Shown piece by piece: positions 44,103 to 51,976 of a DNA stretch of 64,000 nt. The first letter of the stretch is position 1. Each line of letters begins with the position of its first letter. The DNA comes from Piscinibacter sp. HJYY11. GTDB lineage: Bacteria; Pseudomonadota; Gammaproteobacteria; Burkholderiales; Burkholderiaceae_C. The notes below the pieces were generated by a model, which did no database searches, was not told the DNA's origin, and was given only the letters and a program-made list of their open reading frames with translations. Location: positions 2,468,746-2,532,745 of the forward strand of contig NZ_JAERQZ010000001.1 in the NCBI RefSeq assembly GCF_016735515.1, written 5' to 3'. Made by a program: the position numbers and the translations under genes.

Positions 44103-45389
44103 TCAGGCGGCGACGAACTCGTTCCACTTCTGCACCATGTACGCGTTCTCGTCCATGATCGCGTTCCAGCAGGCGATGCCGCCCATGCGCTGCTCGTAGC
44201 TGCCGCCGTCGCGCACGCTGCCGGCCTTGGCGAGCAGGTCACCGTTGGGCGACTTGATGTCGCTGGTGGCCGGCTTGCCTTCCATCCAGTAGGCCCACTC
44301 GTAGGGCTCCATCTTGGCCTTGGCCGTCTCGAGCACCGCGCTGTAGTAGCCCTGGCGGTTGAGGTAGGCGCCCGCCCAGCCGTCGAGGAACCAGTTGATG
44401 AACTCGTACACCGCATCGGCCTTCTTGCCCGTCACCGACTTCGGCACGCCGAAGCCCGCGGCCCAGGCGCGGTAGCCTTCCTTCAGCGGCTGGAAGGTGC
44501 AGGGGATGCCCTTGGTGCGCACGGCCGTCACGGCCGGCGACCACATCGACTGGATCACCACCTCGCCCGAGGCCATCAGGTTCACGCTCTCGTTGAAGTC
44601 CTTCCACAGCGCGCGGAACTGGCCGGCCTTCTTGGCATCGATCAGGGTCTTGATCGTGAGGTCGATCTCCTTCTTGGTCATGTTGCCCTTGTCGGGGTAC
44701 TTGTAGATGCCCGCAGCCTCCACGACCATCGCCGCGTCCATGATGCCGATCGAGGGGATGTTGAGGATGGCGGCCTTGCCCTTGAACTCGGGGTTGAGCA
44801 GCTCTTTCCACGACTCGATCGGGCGCTTGATCAGGTCGGGGCGGATGCCCAGCGTGTCGGCGTTGTAGACGGTGGGGATCAGCGTCATGAACTGCGTGGG
44901 CGACGAGGCGAAGGTCTTCGCATCGGGCTTCTCCACGTACATGACCTTCTTCGGTGCGGTGCCCTGGTCGCCCACCTTCTTGCCGGCGACTTCGCCCTTG
45001 GTGAAGAGCGTGGTGATCTTGTCGGCGTTCTTGATGCGCTTGGTGTCGATGCCGAGCAGGTTGCCGGTGGGCAGGATCTTCTTCAGGGAGAAGTACTCGG
45101 TGTCGATCAGGTCGAAGCTGTTGGGCGCGGTCACCGCGCGCTTGGTCACGTCGTCGGTGGTGACCGGGATGTACTGGATCTTGATGCCGGTGTCCTTCTC
45201 GAACTTCTCGGCGATCGCCTTGTCCTGGTTCACCGCGGTGCCGAGGTAGCGCAGGGTGATCTTTTCCTGGGCGTGCACGAAGGGGAAGCCCATCGCGCCG
45301 CCAGTGGCCACGGCGCCTCCAACGGCACCTTTGAGCAGGGTGCGGCGTGCGGCATCGGGCTGGGCGGTCTTGTCTTGCGGGTCGGACAT
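44103..45389 (-). CDS. ABC transporter periplasmic substrate-binding protein, PotD/PotF-like
   Basis: This 428-residue receptor has a Tat-like leader (ARRTLLKGAVGGAVATGG, residues 14-31, cleavage near 41). The mature part resembles polyamine-type receptors: KITLRYLGTAVNQDKAIAEKFEKD split over the first strand-helix, then FDLIDTEYFSLKKIL and GYRAWAAGFGVPKSVTG. It is longer than PotD (about 350), so the ligand may differ. The ribosome site is GAGGAG. It is the second gene of the operon after the ATPase. Confidence 0.88.
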   Translation of the reverse strand: MSDPQDKTAQPDAARRTLLKGAVGGAVATGGAMGFPFVHAQEKITLRYLGTAVNQDKAIAEKFEKDTGIKIQYIPVTTDDVTKRAVTAPNSFDLIDTEYFSLKKILPTGNLLGIDTKRIKNADKITTLFTKGEVAGKKVGDQGTAPKKVMYVEKPDAKTFASSPTQFMTLIPTVYNADTLGIRPDLIKRPIESWKELLNPEFKGKAAILNIPSIGIMDAAMVVEAAGIYKYPDKGNMTKKEIDLTIKTLIDAKKAGQFRALWKDFNESVNLMASGEVVIQSMWSPAVTAVRTKGIPCTFQPLKEGYRAWAAGFGVPKSVTGKKADAVYEFINWFLDGWAGAYLNRQGYYSAVLETAKAKMEPYEWAYWMEGKPATSDIKSPNGDLLAKAGSVRDGGSYEQRMGGIACWNAIMDENAYMVQKWNEFVAA

Positions 45390-45431
45390 GGTGGGCTCCT
45401 CGGTACAGGATGTGGTTGGGGTGGGGGTAAC

Positions 45432-46439
45432 TCAGGGGCTGGGCTGCAGCGCGTGGGCAGCCTGCGGCAGCCAGGAGACGTGCGCCGTGTCGCCCGGCTG
45501 CCAGGGCGCGGCGTCGAAATCGGCATCGGGCAGGGTCGCGGTCCACTGCGCATCGGCGGCCTCGCCTTGCGGCACCAGGCTCAGCTGCACGTAGGTGCCC
45601 TGGTACTCGATGGCTTTCACGGCGGCAGGGCGGGTCACCCCGTTGGCGCTGCGCGCGAGCTGCATGCGGTCGGAGCGCACGGCGATGGGGCCGCTGCCCG
45701 AAGCGATCACGTTGTGGGCGCCCATGAAGCGGGCGACGAACTCGGAGCGTGGTGCGTTGAACACCTCGCGTGGCGAGCCGGTCTGCTCGATGCGGCCGTG
45801 GTTCATCACGACCACCTGGTCGGCGAGGGCCATCGCCTCCTCTTGAGAGTGCGTCACGTGCACGAAGGTGAAGCCGAGCTCCTGCTGCCAGCGCTTCAAC
45901 TCGGCGCGCATCTGCACGCGCAGGAAGGGGTCGAGCGCGGAGAGCGGCTCGTCGAGCAGCAGCACGCGCGGCTCGGTCATCAGCGCGCGCGCCAGTGCCA
46001 CCCGCTGCTGCTGGCCACCGGAGAGCTCGCTCGGCAGGCGCTGCAGATAGGGCGTCATCGAGACGAGGGCCAGCAGCTCCTTGGCCCGCGCATGCCGCTC
46101 GGCCACGGCCTTGCCGCGCATCTTCCAGCTGAAGGCCACGTTGTCGAGCACGCTCAGGTGCGGAAAGAGCGCATAGCTCTGGAACATCATCGCCGTGCCC
46201 CGGTCGGCCGCGGCGCTGTAGGTGATGTACTTGTTGCCCAGCAGGATCTGCCCATCGCTTGCCAGCTCGTGGCCCGCGATCATGCGCAGCGTGGAGGTCT
46301 TGCCGCAGCCCGAGGGGCCGAGCAGGCAGCAGTAGCTGCCCGACGGGATGGTGAGGTTGATCCCGTCGACGGCCACGGTGTTGCCATAGCGTTTGACGAG
46401 CGAGGTCAGCACCAGGGACGAGTCGATGACGGGATTCAT
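45432..46439 (-). CDS. ABC transporter ATP-binding protein, PotA-like
   Basis: This is a 335-residue ATPase. Walker A is GPSGCGKT at 41-48, the Q-loop is MMFQSYALFPHLSV, the signature LSGGQQQRVALARAL and Walker B VLLLDEP, followed by the switch His in VTHSQEEA. The C-terminal TOBE-like domain (about 245-335) is typical of the PotA/UgpC group. The start at 46439 matches the family N-terminus; ATGs 30-48 nt upstream are in frame but add only Arg/Ala-rich residues. It is first in the operon, with a candidate GntR operator 97-112 nt upstream. Confidence 0.92.
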   Translation of the reverse strand: MNPVIDSSLVLTSLVKRYGNTVAVDGINLTIPSGSYCCLLGPSGCGKTSTLRMIAGHELASDGQILLGNKYITYSAAADRGTAMMFQSYALFPHLSVLDNVAFSWKMRGKAVAERHARAKELLALVSMTPYLQRLPSELSGGQQQRVALARALMTEPRVLLLDEPLSALDPFLRVQMRAELKRWQQELGFTFVHVTHSQEEAMALADQVVVMNHGRIEQTGSPREVFNAPRSEFVARFMGAHNVIASGSGPIAVRSDRMQLARSANGVTRPAAVKAIEYQGTYVQLSLVPQGEAADAQWTATLPDADFDAAPWQPGDTAHVSWLPQAAHALQPSP

Positions 46440-46535
46440 GCGGCGGCGTGTATGCAATGCATGTGCCATGCCGTTGGGGGCCTTCATCGCACGCCTTTGG
46501 GGCAAAGGTCTTGCTGAGGCGCTTGCTGGAGCGCT

Positions 46536-46551
46536 ACTTTGTATACAAAGT
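46536..46551. promoter_or_regulatory. Candidate GntR operator upstream of the PotABCD-like operon
   Basis: ACTTTGTATACAAAGT is a perfect 16-bp palindrome centred on GTATAC, a core common in operators of FCD-type GntR regulators. Such a regulator is encoded at the end of this same operon. Confidence 0.6.
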
Positions 46552-46584
46552 GGTGCGGGCTTTGCCTGGGGCTGGGCTTCGGCG

Positions 46585-46697
46585 GCGAGAAGGGCTTGGG
46601 GGCAGCGGATTCCTCCATGTCCCCCTTCCTCGACCCTCCCGGGTCGAGGAATTCCTCCTGATACTTCCGGAATCCGCTGCCCCCAAGCCCTTCTCGC
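46585..46697 (-). repeat. Hairpin element A (113 nt, structured-RNA-like)
   Basis: The outer arms 46585-46613 and 46669-46697 pair perfectly over 29 bp. Read on the minus strand, the core is GGAAGTATCAGGAGGA, then an 11-bp inner stem (46626-46636 with 46641-46651) closed by a GGGA loop, then GGGGGACATGGA. The inner stem contains CCTCGACC/GGTCGAGG. Core and loop match element B; the stems do not. GGGA is a GNRA tetraloop on this strand. Confidence 0.85.
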
Positions 46698-46749
46698 GAC
46701 ACGCACAAACGGGCCCCGATCCCCTCTTCTCTGCATGCCGCGATGTATC

Positions 46750-46863
46750 GCGCCAAGGGGATGGGGTGGGCGAATTCCGTAAGTATTAGGAGGAGCAGTT
46801 GATCGCGGGAGCGATCAACTGCGGGGGACATGGAGGAATTCGCCCACCCCATCCCCTTGGCGC
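46750..46863 (+). repeat. Hairpin element B (114 nt, structured-RNA-like)
   Basis: The outer arms 46750-46778 and 46835-46863 pair perfectly over 29 bp. The core reads GTAAGTATTAGGAGGA (46779-46794). A 12-bp inner stem GCAGTTGATCGC/GCGATCAACTGC (46795-46806, 46811-46822) with loop GGGA follows, then GGGGGACATGGA (46823-46834). It has the same architecture and core as element A but unrelated stems, and lies in opposite orientation. Its right end is 26 nt past the wax-ester-synthase stop. Confidence 0.85.
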
Positions 46864-46889
46864 CGCCGAAAGCGACGGCAAGCCAAAGC

Positions 46890-48317
46890 TCACTCCCAAG
46901 GCAACATCAAGGTCACCAAGAGCAACCGCTGAAACTCCGGCTCAAACCGCTCAATGATCTTCTGCGGCTCCGGGCACAACTTCGCATCGGTGATCAGCCC
47001 GAACTGCACCCCACCGCCGTAGGAAAGGATGGACACCCCCACCCCGATCTCCCCCGACTGCGGCACCCAGAACATCACCTGCGACAGCGTCGACCCGCAG
47101 ATCTGGAGCGGCGTCCCTGGCCCCGGCACATTGGTCATCACCGCCGTGGCCTTCTTGGCGAAGAGGTTGAGCAGCGCATCCTGCATCGGCTTGATCAGGA
47201 GCCCCGCCACCGCCAGCACCGCAAACGCCAGCAGCGGCTGGTAGCTGCCCTTCAGCTCCTGCATGCGCTGCCGCACCGCGTACACCCGCTCGATCGGGTT
47301 GACGATGCCGATCGGCAGCACCAGCGGCACCAGGCCGAACTGGTTGCCGAGCTTGTAGGCCTTCTCCATCGGGCGCAGGTTCACCGGCACCATCGCGCGG
47401 ATCTCCTTGCCCGTGGTGTCTTCGCCCTGCTCGCGCAGCCAGCCGCCGATGGCACCGGCCACGCAGGCGAGCAGCACGTCGTTGACCGAGCAGCCGAGGC
47501 CTTTGCCAATCGCCTTCACCACGTCGAGCGGGATCGGCTCGCCCCAGGCCACGCGCTTGGTGCCGATGGGCTTGCCCTTGAGCGCGGTGGGCGAGTCGTC
47601 CGGCATCAGGAGCATCGAGGCGGCGTCGGACACCACCTGCGCCCCCATGCGGGCCAGCTCCACCGTGCCCTGCAGCGGCTGCTGCGGGTTGGCCAGCAGC
47701 TCGACCGACTTCGCCATGCCGGTGCCCGTGAGGCCGATGGCCTTGACCGTGACGTCGGTCAGCGGTCGCATGATGGCTTCGGCGAACCAGTCGAACTCGG
47801 CATCGCTTTCCCGCTCGCGCTTCCTGCGCTGCGGCGGCTCGCGGCCGCCATCGGTGATCGACAGCAGCACCGAGATCAGCGCGATGCCGTCGGCGATGCA
47901 GTGGTGGATGCGCGCGATGAGCGCGCTGCCGCCGTCGTACTGCTCGATGAAGTGAAGTTGCCACAGCGGCCGGGTGCGGTCGAGCGGGCTCATGCAGAGC
48001 TCGCCCACGTGTTCCTGCAGGGCCTCGCGTTCGCCCTGGCCGGGCTTGCGGTTGAGCTTTTCCAGCCGCACGTGGTGCGCGAGGTCGAGCGCGTCGTCGT
48101 CGACCCACTGCGCGCCCATCGCGTCTTCCACCACCTTCTGGCGGAAGCGGCTGTACTTGAGCAGCCTGTCCTGCACCCGCTCGGTCAACGCCGCATGGCG
48201 GATGCCCGGCTCGATGCGCCACACGCCGACGATCATCATCAGGTTGACTTCGTTGTCCATGCGCAGCCACGCGGTGTCGACACGGGACATGCGTTCGGCG
48301 CTTGCTGCTACGGCCAT
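46890..48317 (-). CDS. Wax ester synthase/diacylglycerol acyltransferase (WS/DGAT)
   Basis: This 475-residue acyltransferase makes wax esters or triacylglycerol from acyl-CoA. The catalytic motif is HHCIADG at 138-144 (RIHHCIADGIALISVL). Other conserved pieces are the PLDRTRPLW region, the motif VNDVLLACVAGA and MTNVPGPGTPLQICG near the C-terminus. The start at 48317 (MAVAASAERMSRVDTAW) fits the family N-terminus and has AAGGG upstream; an ATG 48 nt further up (48365) is possible. It is divergent from an acyl-CoA-binding-protein gene. Confidence 0.92.
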   Translation of the reverse strand: MAVAASAERMSRVDTAWLRMDNEVNLMMIVGVWRIEPGIRHAALTERVQDRLLKYSRFRQKVVEDAMGAQWVDDDALDLAHHVRLEKLNRKPGQGEREALQEHVGELCMSPLDRTRPLWQLHFIEQYDGGSALIARIHHCIADGIALISVLLSITDGGREPPQRRKRERESDAEFDWFAEAIMRPLTDVTVKAIGLTGTGMAKSVELLANPQQPLQGTVELARMGAQVVSDAASMLLMPDDSPTALKGKPIGTKRVAWGEPIPLDVVKAIGKGLGCSVNDVLLACVAGAIGGWLREQGEDTTGKEIRAMVPVNLRPMEKAYKLGNQFGLVPLVLPIGIVNPIERVYAVRQRMQELKGSYQPLLAFAVLAVAGLLIKPMQDALLNLFAKKATAVMTNVPGPGTPLQICGSTLSQVMFWVPQSGEIGVGVSILSYGGGVQFGLITDAKLCPEPQKIIERFEPEFQRLLLVTLMLPWE

Positions 48318-48406
48318 GTTTGGAGCCCTTTTTCTAGTGATGGCGCGGACGATGCTGGGTAACATCCTCCCCGTCAATGCCCTCTAATACCCACCAGGAG
48401 ACGCCC

Positions 48407-48661
48407 ATGTCCGACCTTCAGGCCCGCTTCGAAAAAGCCCGTGACGAATCGAAGAACCTGCCCGAGCGCCCCGACAACATGACGCTGCTGCAGCTCTACG
48501 CGCTGTACAAGCAGGGCAGCGTGGGCGACGTGGAAGGCAAGCGCCCCGGCTTCACCGAGATGGTGGAGCGCGCCAAGTACGACGCCTGGGCCACGCAGAA
48601 GGGCAAGTCGAAGGAAGAGGCGATGCAGGCCTACATCGACCTCATCGAATCGCTGAAGTGA
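48407..48661 (+). CDS. Acyl-CoA-binding protein
   Basis: This 84-residue four-helix protein binds medium- and long-chain acyl-CoA in the cytosol. Conserved ligand residues lie in LQLYALYKQGSVGDVEGKRP (Tyr and Lys) and KYDAWATQKGKSKEEAMQAYI. The ATG at 48407 has AGGAG with good spacing, while a frame extension to 48377 has none. Divergence from WS/DGAT suggests a shared role in neutral-lipid metabolism. Confidence 0.93.
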   Translation: MSDLQARFEKARDESKNLPERPDNMTLLQLYALYKQGSVGDVEGKRPGFTEMVERAKYDAWATQKGKSKEEAMQAYIDLIESLK

Positions 48662-48669
48662 CGACGGCC

Positions 48670-49407
48670 TCAGTCGTTCAGTGACGACAGGAACTGCCTG
48701 AGCTCAGGCGTCTGGGGGCTGCCGAAGACCTCGGCCGGCGGCCCCATCTCGTGCACCCGGCCCTGGTGCATGAAGATCACGCGGTCGCTCACCTTGCGCG
48801 CGAAGTTCATCTCGTGCGTGACCATCAGGAGCGTCATGCCCTCTTCGGCCAGGCTCTCCACCACACGCAGCACCTCGCCGACGAGCTCGGGGTCGAGCGC
48901 GCTCGTGATCTCGTCGCACAGCAGCACCGCCGGCTCCATGGCCAGGGCGCGTGCGATCGCCACGCGCTGCTGCTGGCCGCCGGAGAGTTGATCGGGCATC
49001 GCGTCGAACTTGTCGGCCAGCCCCACCCGGCCGAGCAGAGCCCGCGCGTGCTCGGCGGCGGCGGCCTGGTCCTTCTTCTTGACCAGCGTGGGGGCCAGCA
49101 TGATGTTGCGGCCGACCGACAGGTGCGGGAAGAGGTTGAAGCCCTGGAAGATCATGCCCACCCGCTGGCGCAACTCGCGCATCGCCATCGCGCTCTCGTA
49201 GATGAGCGGCTTGCCGTCGACGGTGAGCGCGCCGTCCTGGAACTGCTCCAGGCCGTTGATGCAGCGAAGCAGCGTGCTCTTGCCCGAGCCGCTCTTGCCG
49301 ATGATGGCGATCACCTCGCCGGCGGCCACCTGCAGGTCGATCCCCTTGAGGACCTCGTTGGCACCGAAGGACTTGCGCAAGGCGGTGATCTGGACGATGG
49401 GCTTCAT
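48670..49407 (-). CDS. Polar amino-acid ABC transporter ATP-binding protein
   Basis: This 245-residue ATPase of the GlnQ/HisP/ArtP group has Walker A GKSGSGKS at 37-44, Q-loop MIFQGFNLFPHLSV, signature LSGGQQQRVAIARALAMEP and Walker B VLLCDEITSALDPELVGEVL, the last typical of amino-acid importers. It overlaps the permease gene by 4 nt and is last in a receptor-permease-permease-ATPase operon. Confidence 0.94.
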   Translation of the reverse strand: MKPIVQITALRKSFGANEVLKGIDLQVAAGEVIAIIGKSGSGKSTLLRCINGLEQFQDGALTVDGKPLIYESAMAMRELRQRVGMIFQGFNLFPHLSVGRNIMLAPTLVKKKDQAAAAEHARALLGRVGLADKFDAMPDQLSGGQQQRVAIARALAMEPAVLLCDEITSALDPELVGEVLRVVESLAEEGMTLLMVTHEMNFARKVSDRVIFMHQGRVHEMGPPAEVFGSPQTPELRQFLSSLND

Positions 49408-50045
49408 GCCAGTTTCCTCTCGAGGTGCTTGGCGTACAGGCTGATCGGGAAGCACAGCGCGAAGTACAGCAGCGCGACGAAGCTGTAGACGACGAAGGGC
49501 TGGAAGGTGGCGTTGGTGATCATGGTGCCGGCCTTGGTGAGCTCGACGAAGCCGATCACCGAGGCGAGCGCCGTGCCCTTGATGACCTGCACCAGGAAGC
49601 CCACCGTCGGCGCGATCGCGATGCGCGTGGCCTGCGGAAGCACGACGTGGCGCAGTTGTTCGCCCAAGCTCATGGCCAGGCTTTGTGCCGCCTCCCACTG
49701 GCCCCGCGGGATGGACGCCACGCAACCCCGCCAGATCTCGGCGAGATAGGCGCTGGTGTAGAGCGTGAGCGCGAGCGCCGCCGCGAACCAGGCCGAGGTC
49801 TCCACGCCGAAGAGCGCCATCCCGAAGTAGGCGAGGAAGAGCTGCATCAGCAGCGGCGTGCCCTGGAAGAGGGCCACGTAGGCGCCGACCACGCGCGCCG
49901 CCACACCCGCGCCGCGCAGGCGTGCGAGCAGCAGCATGAGGCCCACCACTCCCCCGCCGACGAACGCGATCAGCGACAGCACCACCGTCCAGCGTGCGGC
50001 GAGCAGCAGGTTGCGCAGGATGTCCCAGAGGCTGAACTCGACCAT
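49404..50045 (-). CDS. Polar amino-acid ABC transporter permease
   Basis: This 213-residue permease of the HisM/GlnP type has about five helices, with LFQGTPLLMQLFLAYFG after the third and the ATPase-docking loop EAAQSLAMSLGEQLRHVVLPQATRIAI near the C-terminus. It pairs with the permease encoded at 50055-50720, 9 nt away. Confidence 0.93.
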   Translation of the reverse strand: MVEFSLWDILRNLLLAARWTVVLSLIAFVGGGVVGLMLLLARLRGAGVAARVVGAYVALFQGTPLLMQLFLAYFGMALFGVETSAWFAAALALTLYTSAYLAEIWRGCVASIPRGQWEAAQSLAMSLGEQLRHVVLPQATRIAIAPTVGFLVQVIKGTALASVIGFVELTKAGTMITNATFQPFVVYSFVALLYFALCFPISLYAKHLERKLA

Positions 50046-50054
50046 CGTGTTGCC

Positions 50055-50720
50055 TCAGCGCCCGCCGAAGAGAAAGCGCGGCCCGAGCCAGTTCAGCACC
50101 CGCCGCACCGCCAGCGACAGCAGCAGGTACAGCGCGGTCGCCACGATGAAGGCCTCGAACGCGCGGAAGTTGCGGCTCTGGATCAGGTTGGCCGCGTAGC
50201 TCAGCTCCGGCGTGGAGATCTGGCCGCACACGGCCGAGCCCAGCATCACGATGATGATCTGGCTCACGAGCGCCGGCCACACCTTGCGCAGCGCCGGCGG
50301 CAGCACCACCTTGAGGAAGACCTGCCGCCGGTTGAGCGCCAAGCTGAGCGCCGCCTCGATCTGGCCGCGCGGCGTGACGTCGATGCCGGCGCGGATGATC
50401 TCGGTGGCGTAGGCCCCGAGGTTCACCACCATTGCGATCACCGAGGCCAGCTCGGGCGAGAGCCGGATGCCCGCCGACGGCAGCCCGAAGAACACGAAGA
50501 AGAGCTGCACGATGAAGGGGGTGTTGCGGATCAGCTCCACGTACGCCCCCACGAGCAACTTCAGCCACGGCGCACCATGGCTGCGCGCCCAGGCGCAGGC
50601 CACCCCGAGCACGACGCCGATCACGGCCGACACCGCGGTGAGCGCCACCGTCCAGGCGACGCCCTTCAGCAGCAGCGGCCAGTCGGCGAGGACGGCGAGG
50701 AAATCGAGCGTGACGCGCAT
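50055..50720 (-). CDS. Polar amino-acid ABC transporter permease
   Basis: This 221-residue HisM/GlnP-type permease has ELIRNTPFIVQLFFVFFGLP and the EAA-like loop EAALSLALNRRQVFLKVVLPPALRKVW. Together with the neighbouring permease it makes the heterodimeric channel. It starts 16 nt after the receptor gene. Confidence 0.93.
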   Translation of the reverse strand: MRVTLDFLAVLADWPLLLKGVAWTVALTAVSAVIGVVLGVACAWARSHGAPWLKLLVGAYVELIRNTPFIVQLFFVFFGLPSAGIRLSPELASVIAMVVNLGAYATEIIRAGIDVTPRGQIEAALSLALNRRQVFLKVVLPPALRKVWPALVSQIIIVMLGSAVCGQISTPELSYAANLIQSRNFRAFEAFIVATALYLLLSLAVRRVLNWLGPRFLFGGR

Positions 50721-50736
50721 GCGGCCGGCGCCCGGC

Positions 50737-51531
50737 TCACTGCGGCAGGTCGCCCGCGGGCCGGCCGAGCCACTTCACGGCCATCTTGTCGAGCTCGCCG
50801 CTCTTCTTGGCCTCGGCAATGATGGTGTTGACCCGGGTGCGCAGGGCGTCCTCGCCCTTGGCCACGCCGATGAAGTTGGGGCTGTCCTTGAGCAGCAGCT
50901 TGAACTCGGCGCCCAGCTTCGGGTTCTTGGTCATCATGTTGCCCGCCACCGACGCGCCGGTGGCGATGAGCTGCGTCTGTCCGGACACGAACGCGGACAC
51001 GGTGGCGTTGTTGTCCTCGAAGCGCTTGATGTCGGTGCCGGGGGGCGCGAGCTTGGTGAGCTCCTGGTCTTCGATGGCGCCGCGGGTGACGCCGATCGAC
51101 TTGCCGGCCAGGTCGCCGAAGCCCTTGACCGTCAGCGACTTGGCGGCAAACACCGCCTGGAAGAACGGCGAGTAGGCCGAGGTGAAGTCGATCACCTTCT
51201 CGCGCTCCGGGTTCTTGCCGAGCGTCGAGATCACGAGGTGCGCCTTCTTGGTCTGAAGGTAGGGGATGCGGTTGGCGCTCGTGACCGGTGCCAGCTCGAC
51301 GGCCACCCCGAGCTTGGCGCCGATGAGGTTGGCCATCTCCACGTCCAGGCCCTGGGGCTTGAGGTCGATGCCGACGAAGCCGTAGGGCGGGAAGTCGGTG
51401 GGCACGGCGATGACGATCTTCTTCGCCTTCAGCACCTCGTCGAGGGCGTTCTGGGCCGAAGCGGAGGGGGCGAACAGGGTGCCCGTCGCCGCGAGGCCGA
51501 GGGCAATGAGGCGTTGGACAAAGGGTGTCAT
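50737..51531 (-). CDS. Polar amino-acid ABC transporter substrate-binding protein
   Basis: This 264-residue periplasmic receptor has a Sec signal ending SASAQ (about 26). The mature fold starts IVIAVPTDFPPYGFVGIDLKP, with GLDVEMANLIGAKLGV and DFTSAYSPFFQAVFA, all hallmarks of lysine/arginine/glutamine-type receptors. The ATG at 51531 is chosen because the signal peptide begins there and TGGAGA lies upstream; the longer frame to 51600 has no leader. Ligand not determined. Confidence 0.92.
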   Translation of the reverse strand: MTPFVQRLIALGLAATGTLFAPSASAQNALDEVLKAKKIVIAVPTDFPPYGFVGIDLKPQGLDVEMANLIGAKLGVAVELAPVTSANRIPYLQTKKAHLVISTLGKNPEREKVIDFTSAYSPFFQAVFAAKSLTVKGFGDLAGKSIGVTRGAIEDQELTKLAPPGTDIKRFEDNNATVSAFVSGQTQLIATGASVAGNMMTKNPKLGAEFKLLLKDSPNFIGVAKGEDALRTRVNTIIAEAKKSGELDKMAVKWLGRPAGDLPQ

Positions 51532-51653
51532 GGCGGCTGTCTCCAGGAAAGTGCCGCGCGCCACCGTGGCGCGTGTCGGCATCGCCGCGGCCGTACGCAA
51601 GTCCTGTGCCGCGGCCTCCCGGCGTCGCCCGCCGTGCCTCTACGCCGTGCCTT

Positions 51654-51962
51654 TCATTTGCGGCGGGCGCCCTTGCCGGCCAGCATCGCGTCGAGGTTCT
51701 TCTCGATCTCGCTCTCGATGGTCTTGGCGAACGCGCCGAGCAGGAAGCCCAGCTTCGCGTTCAGCTCAAAGTGGTCGGCCGCCACGTGCAGCTGGCCGTT
51801 GACGCCGCTGCGCTTGAACTCCACCGTGTCGCTGTCGTCGCCTTCGAGGATGGTGCACTCCATGTCGAATTTCTTCTCCGCGTCTTCGGCCCACTTGAGG
51901 GCGACCTTGCGGGCCTTGGCAAGGCCAAGCGTGTGCTCGCGGTGGATCTTGATGTCGGGCAT
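51654..51962 (-). CDS. Polyhydroxyalkanoic acid system family protein
   Basis: This 102-residue protein matches the PHA-system (granule-region) family: starts PDIKIHREHTLGLAKARKVAL, then VEFKRSGVNGQLHVAADHFEL and LGAFAKTIESEIEKNLD. It is found in PHA-producing betaproteobacteria, but its exact task is unsettled. It begins 14 nt after the aminopeptidase gene and probably shares that transcript. No PHA synthase is in the window. Confidence 0.85.
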   Translation of the reverse strand: MPDIKIHREHTLGLAKARKVALKWAEDAEKKFDMECTILEGDDSDTVEFKRSGVNGQLHVAADHFELNAKLGFLLGAFAKTIESEIEKNLDAMLAGKGARRK

Positions 51963-51976
51963 GTCGTGGTGTCTCC

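Larger units (their letters stand above)
46440..46889. other. 450-bp gene-free region with operator and two hairpin elements
   Basis: This stretch lies between the wax-ester-synthase stop and the PotA-like start, both on the minus strand. It holds the 16-bp palindrome at 46536-46551 and two large palindromic elements at 46585-46697 and 46750-46863, separated by a 52-bp spacer. Reading frames through it exist only because of the palindromes and show no protein family. Confidence 0.85.

Noticed and set aside
46484..46852. Frames across the hairpin elements on both strands
   Set aside because: They exist because palindromes lack stops. The translated arms mirror each other and show no protein signal.
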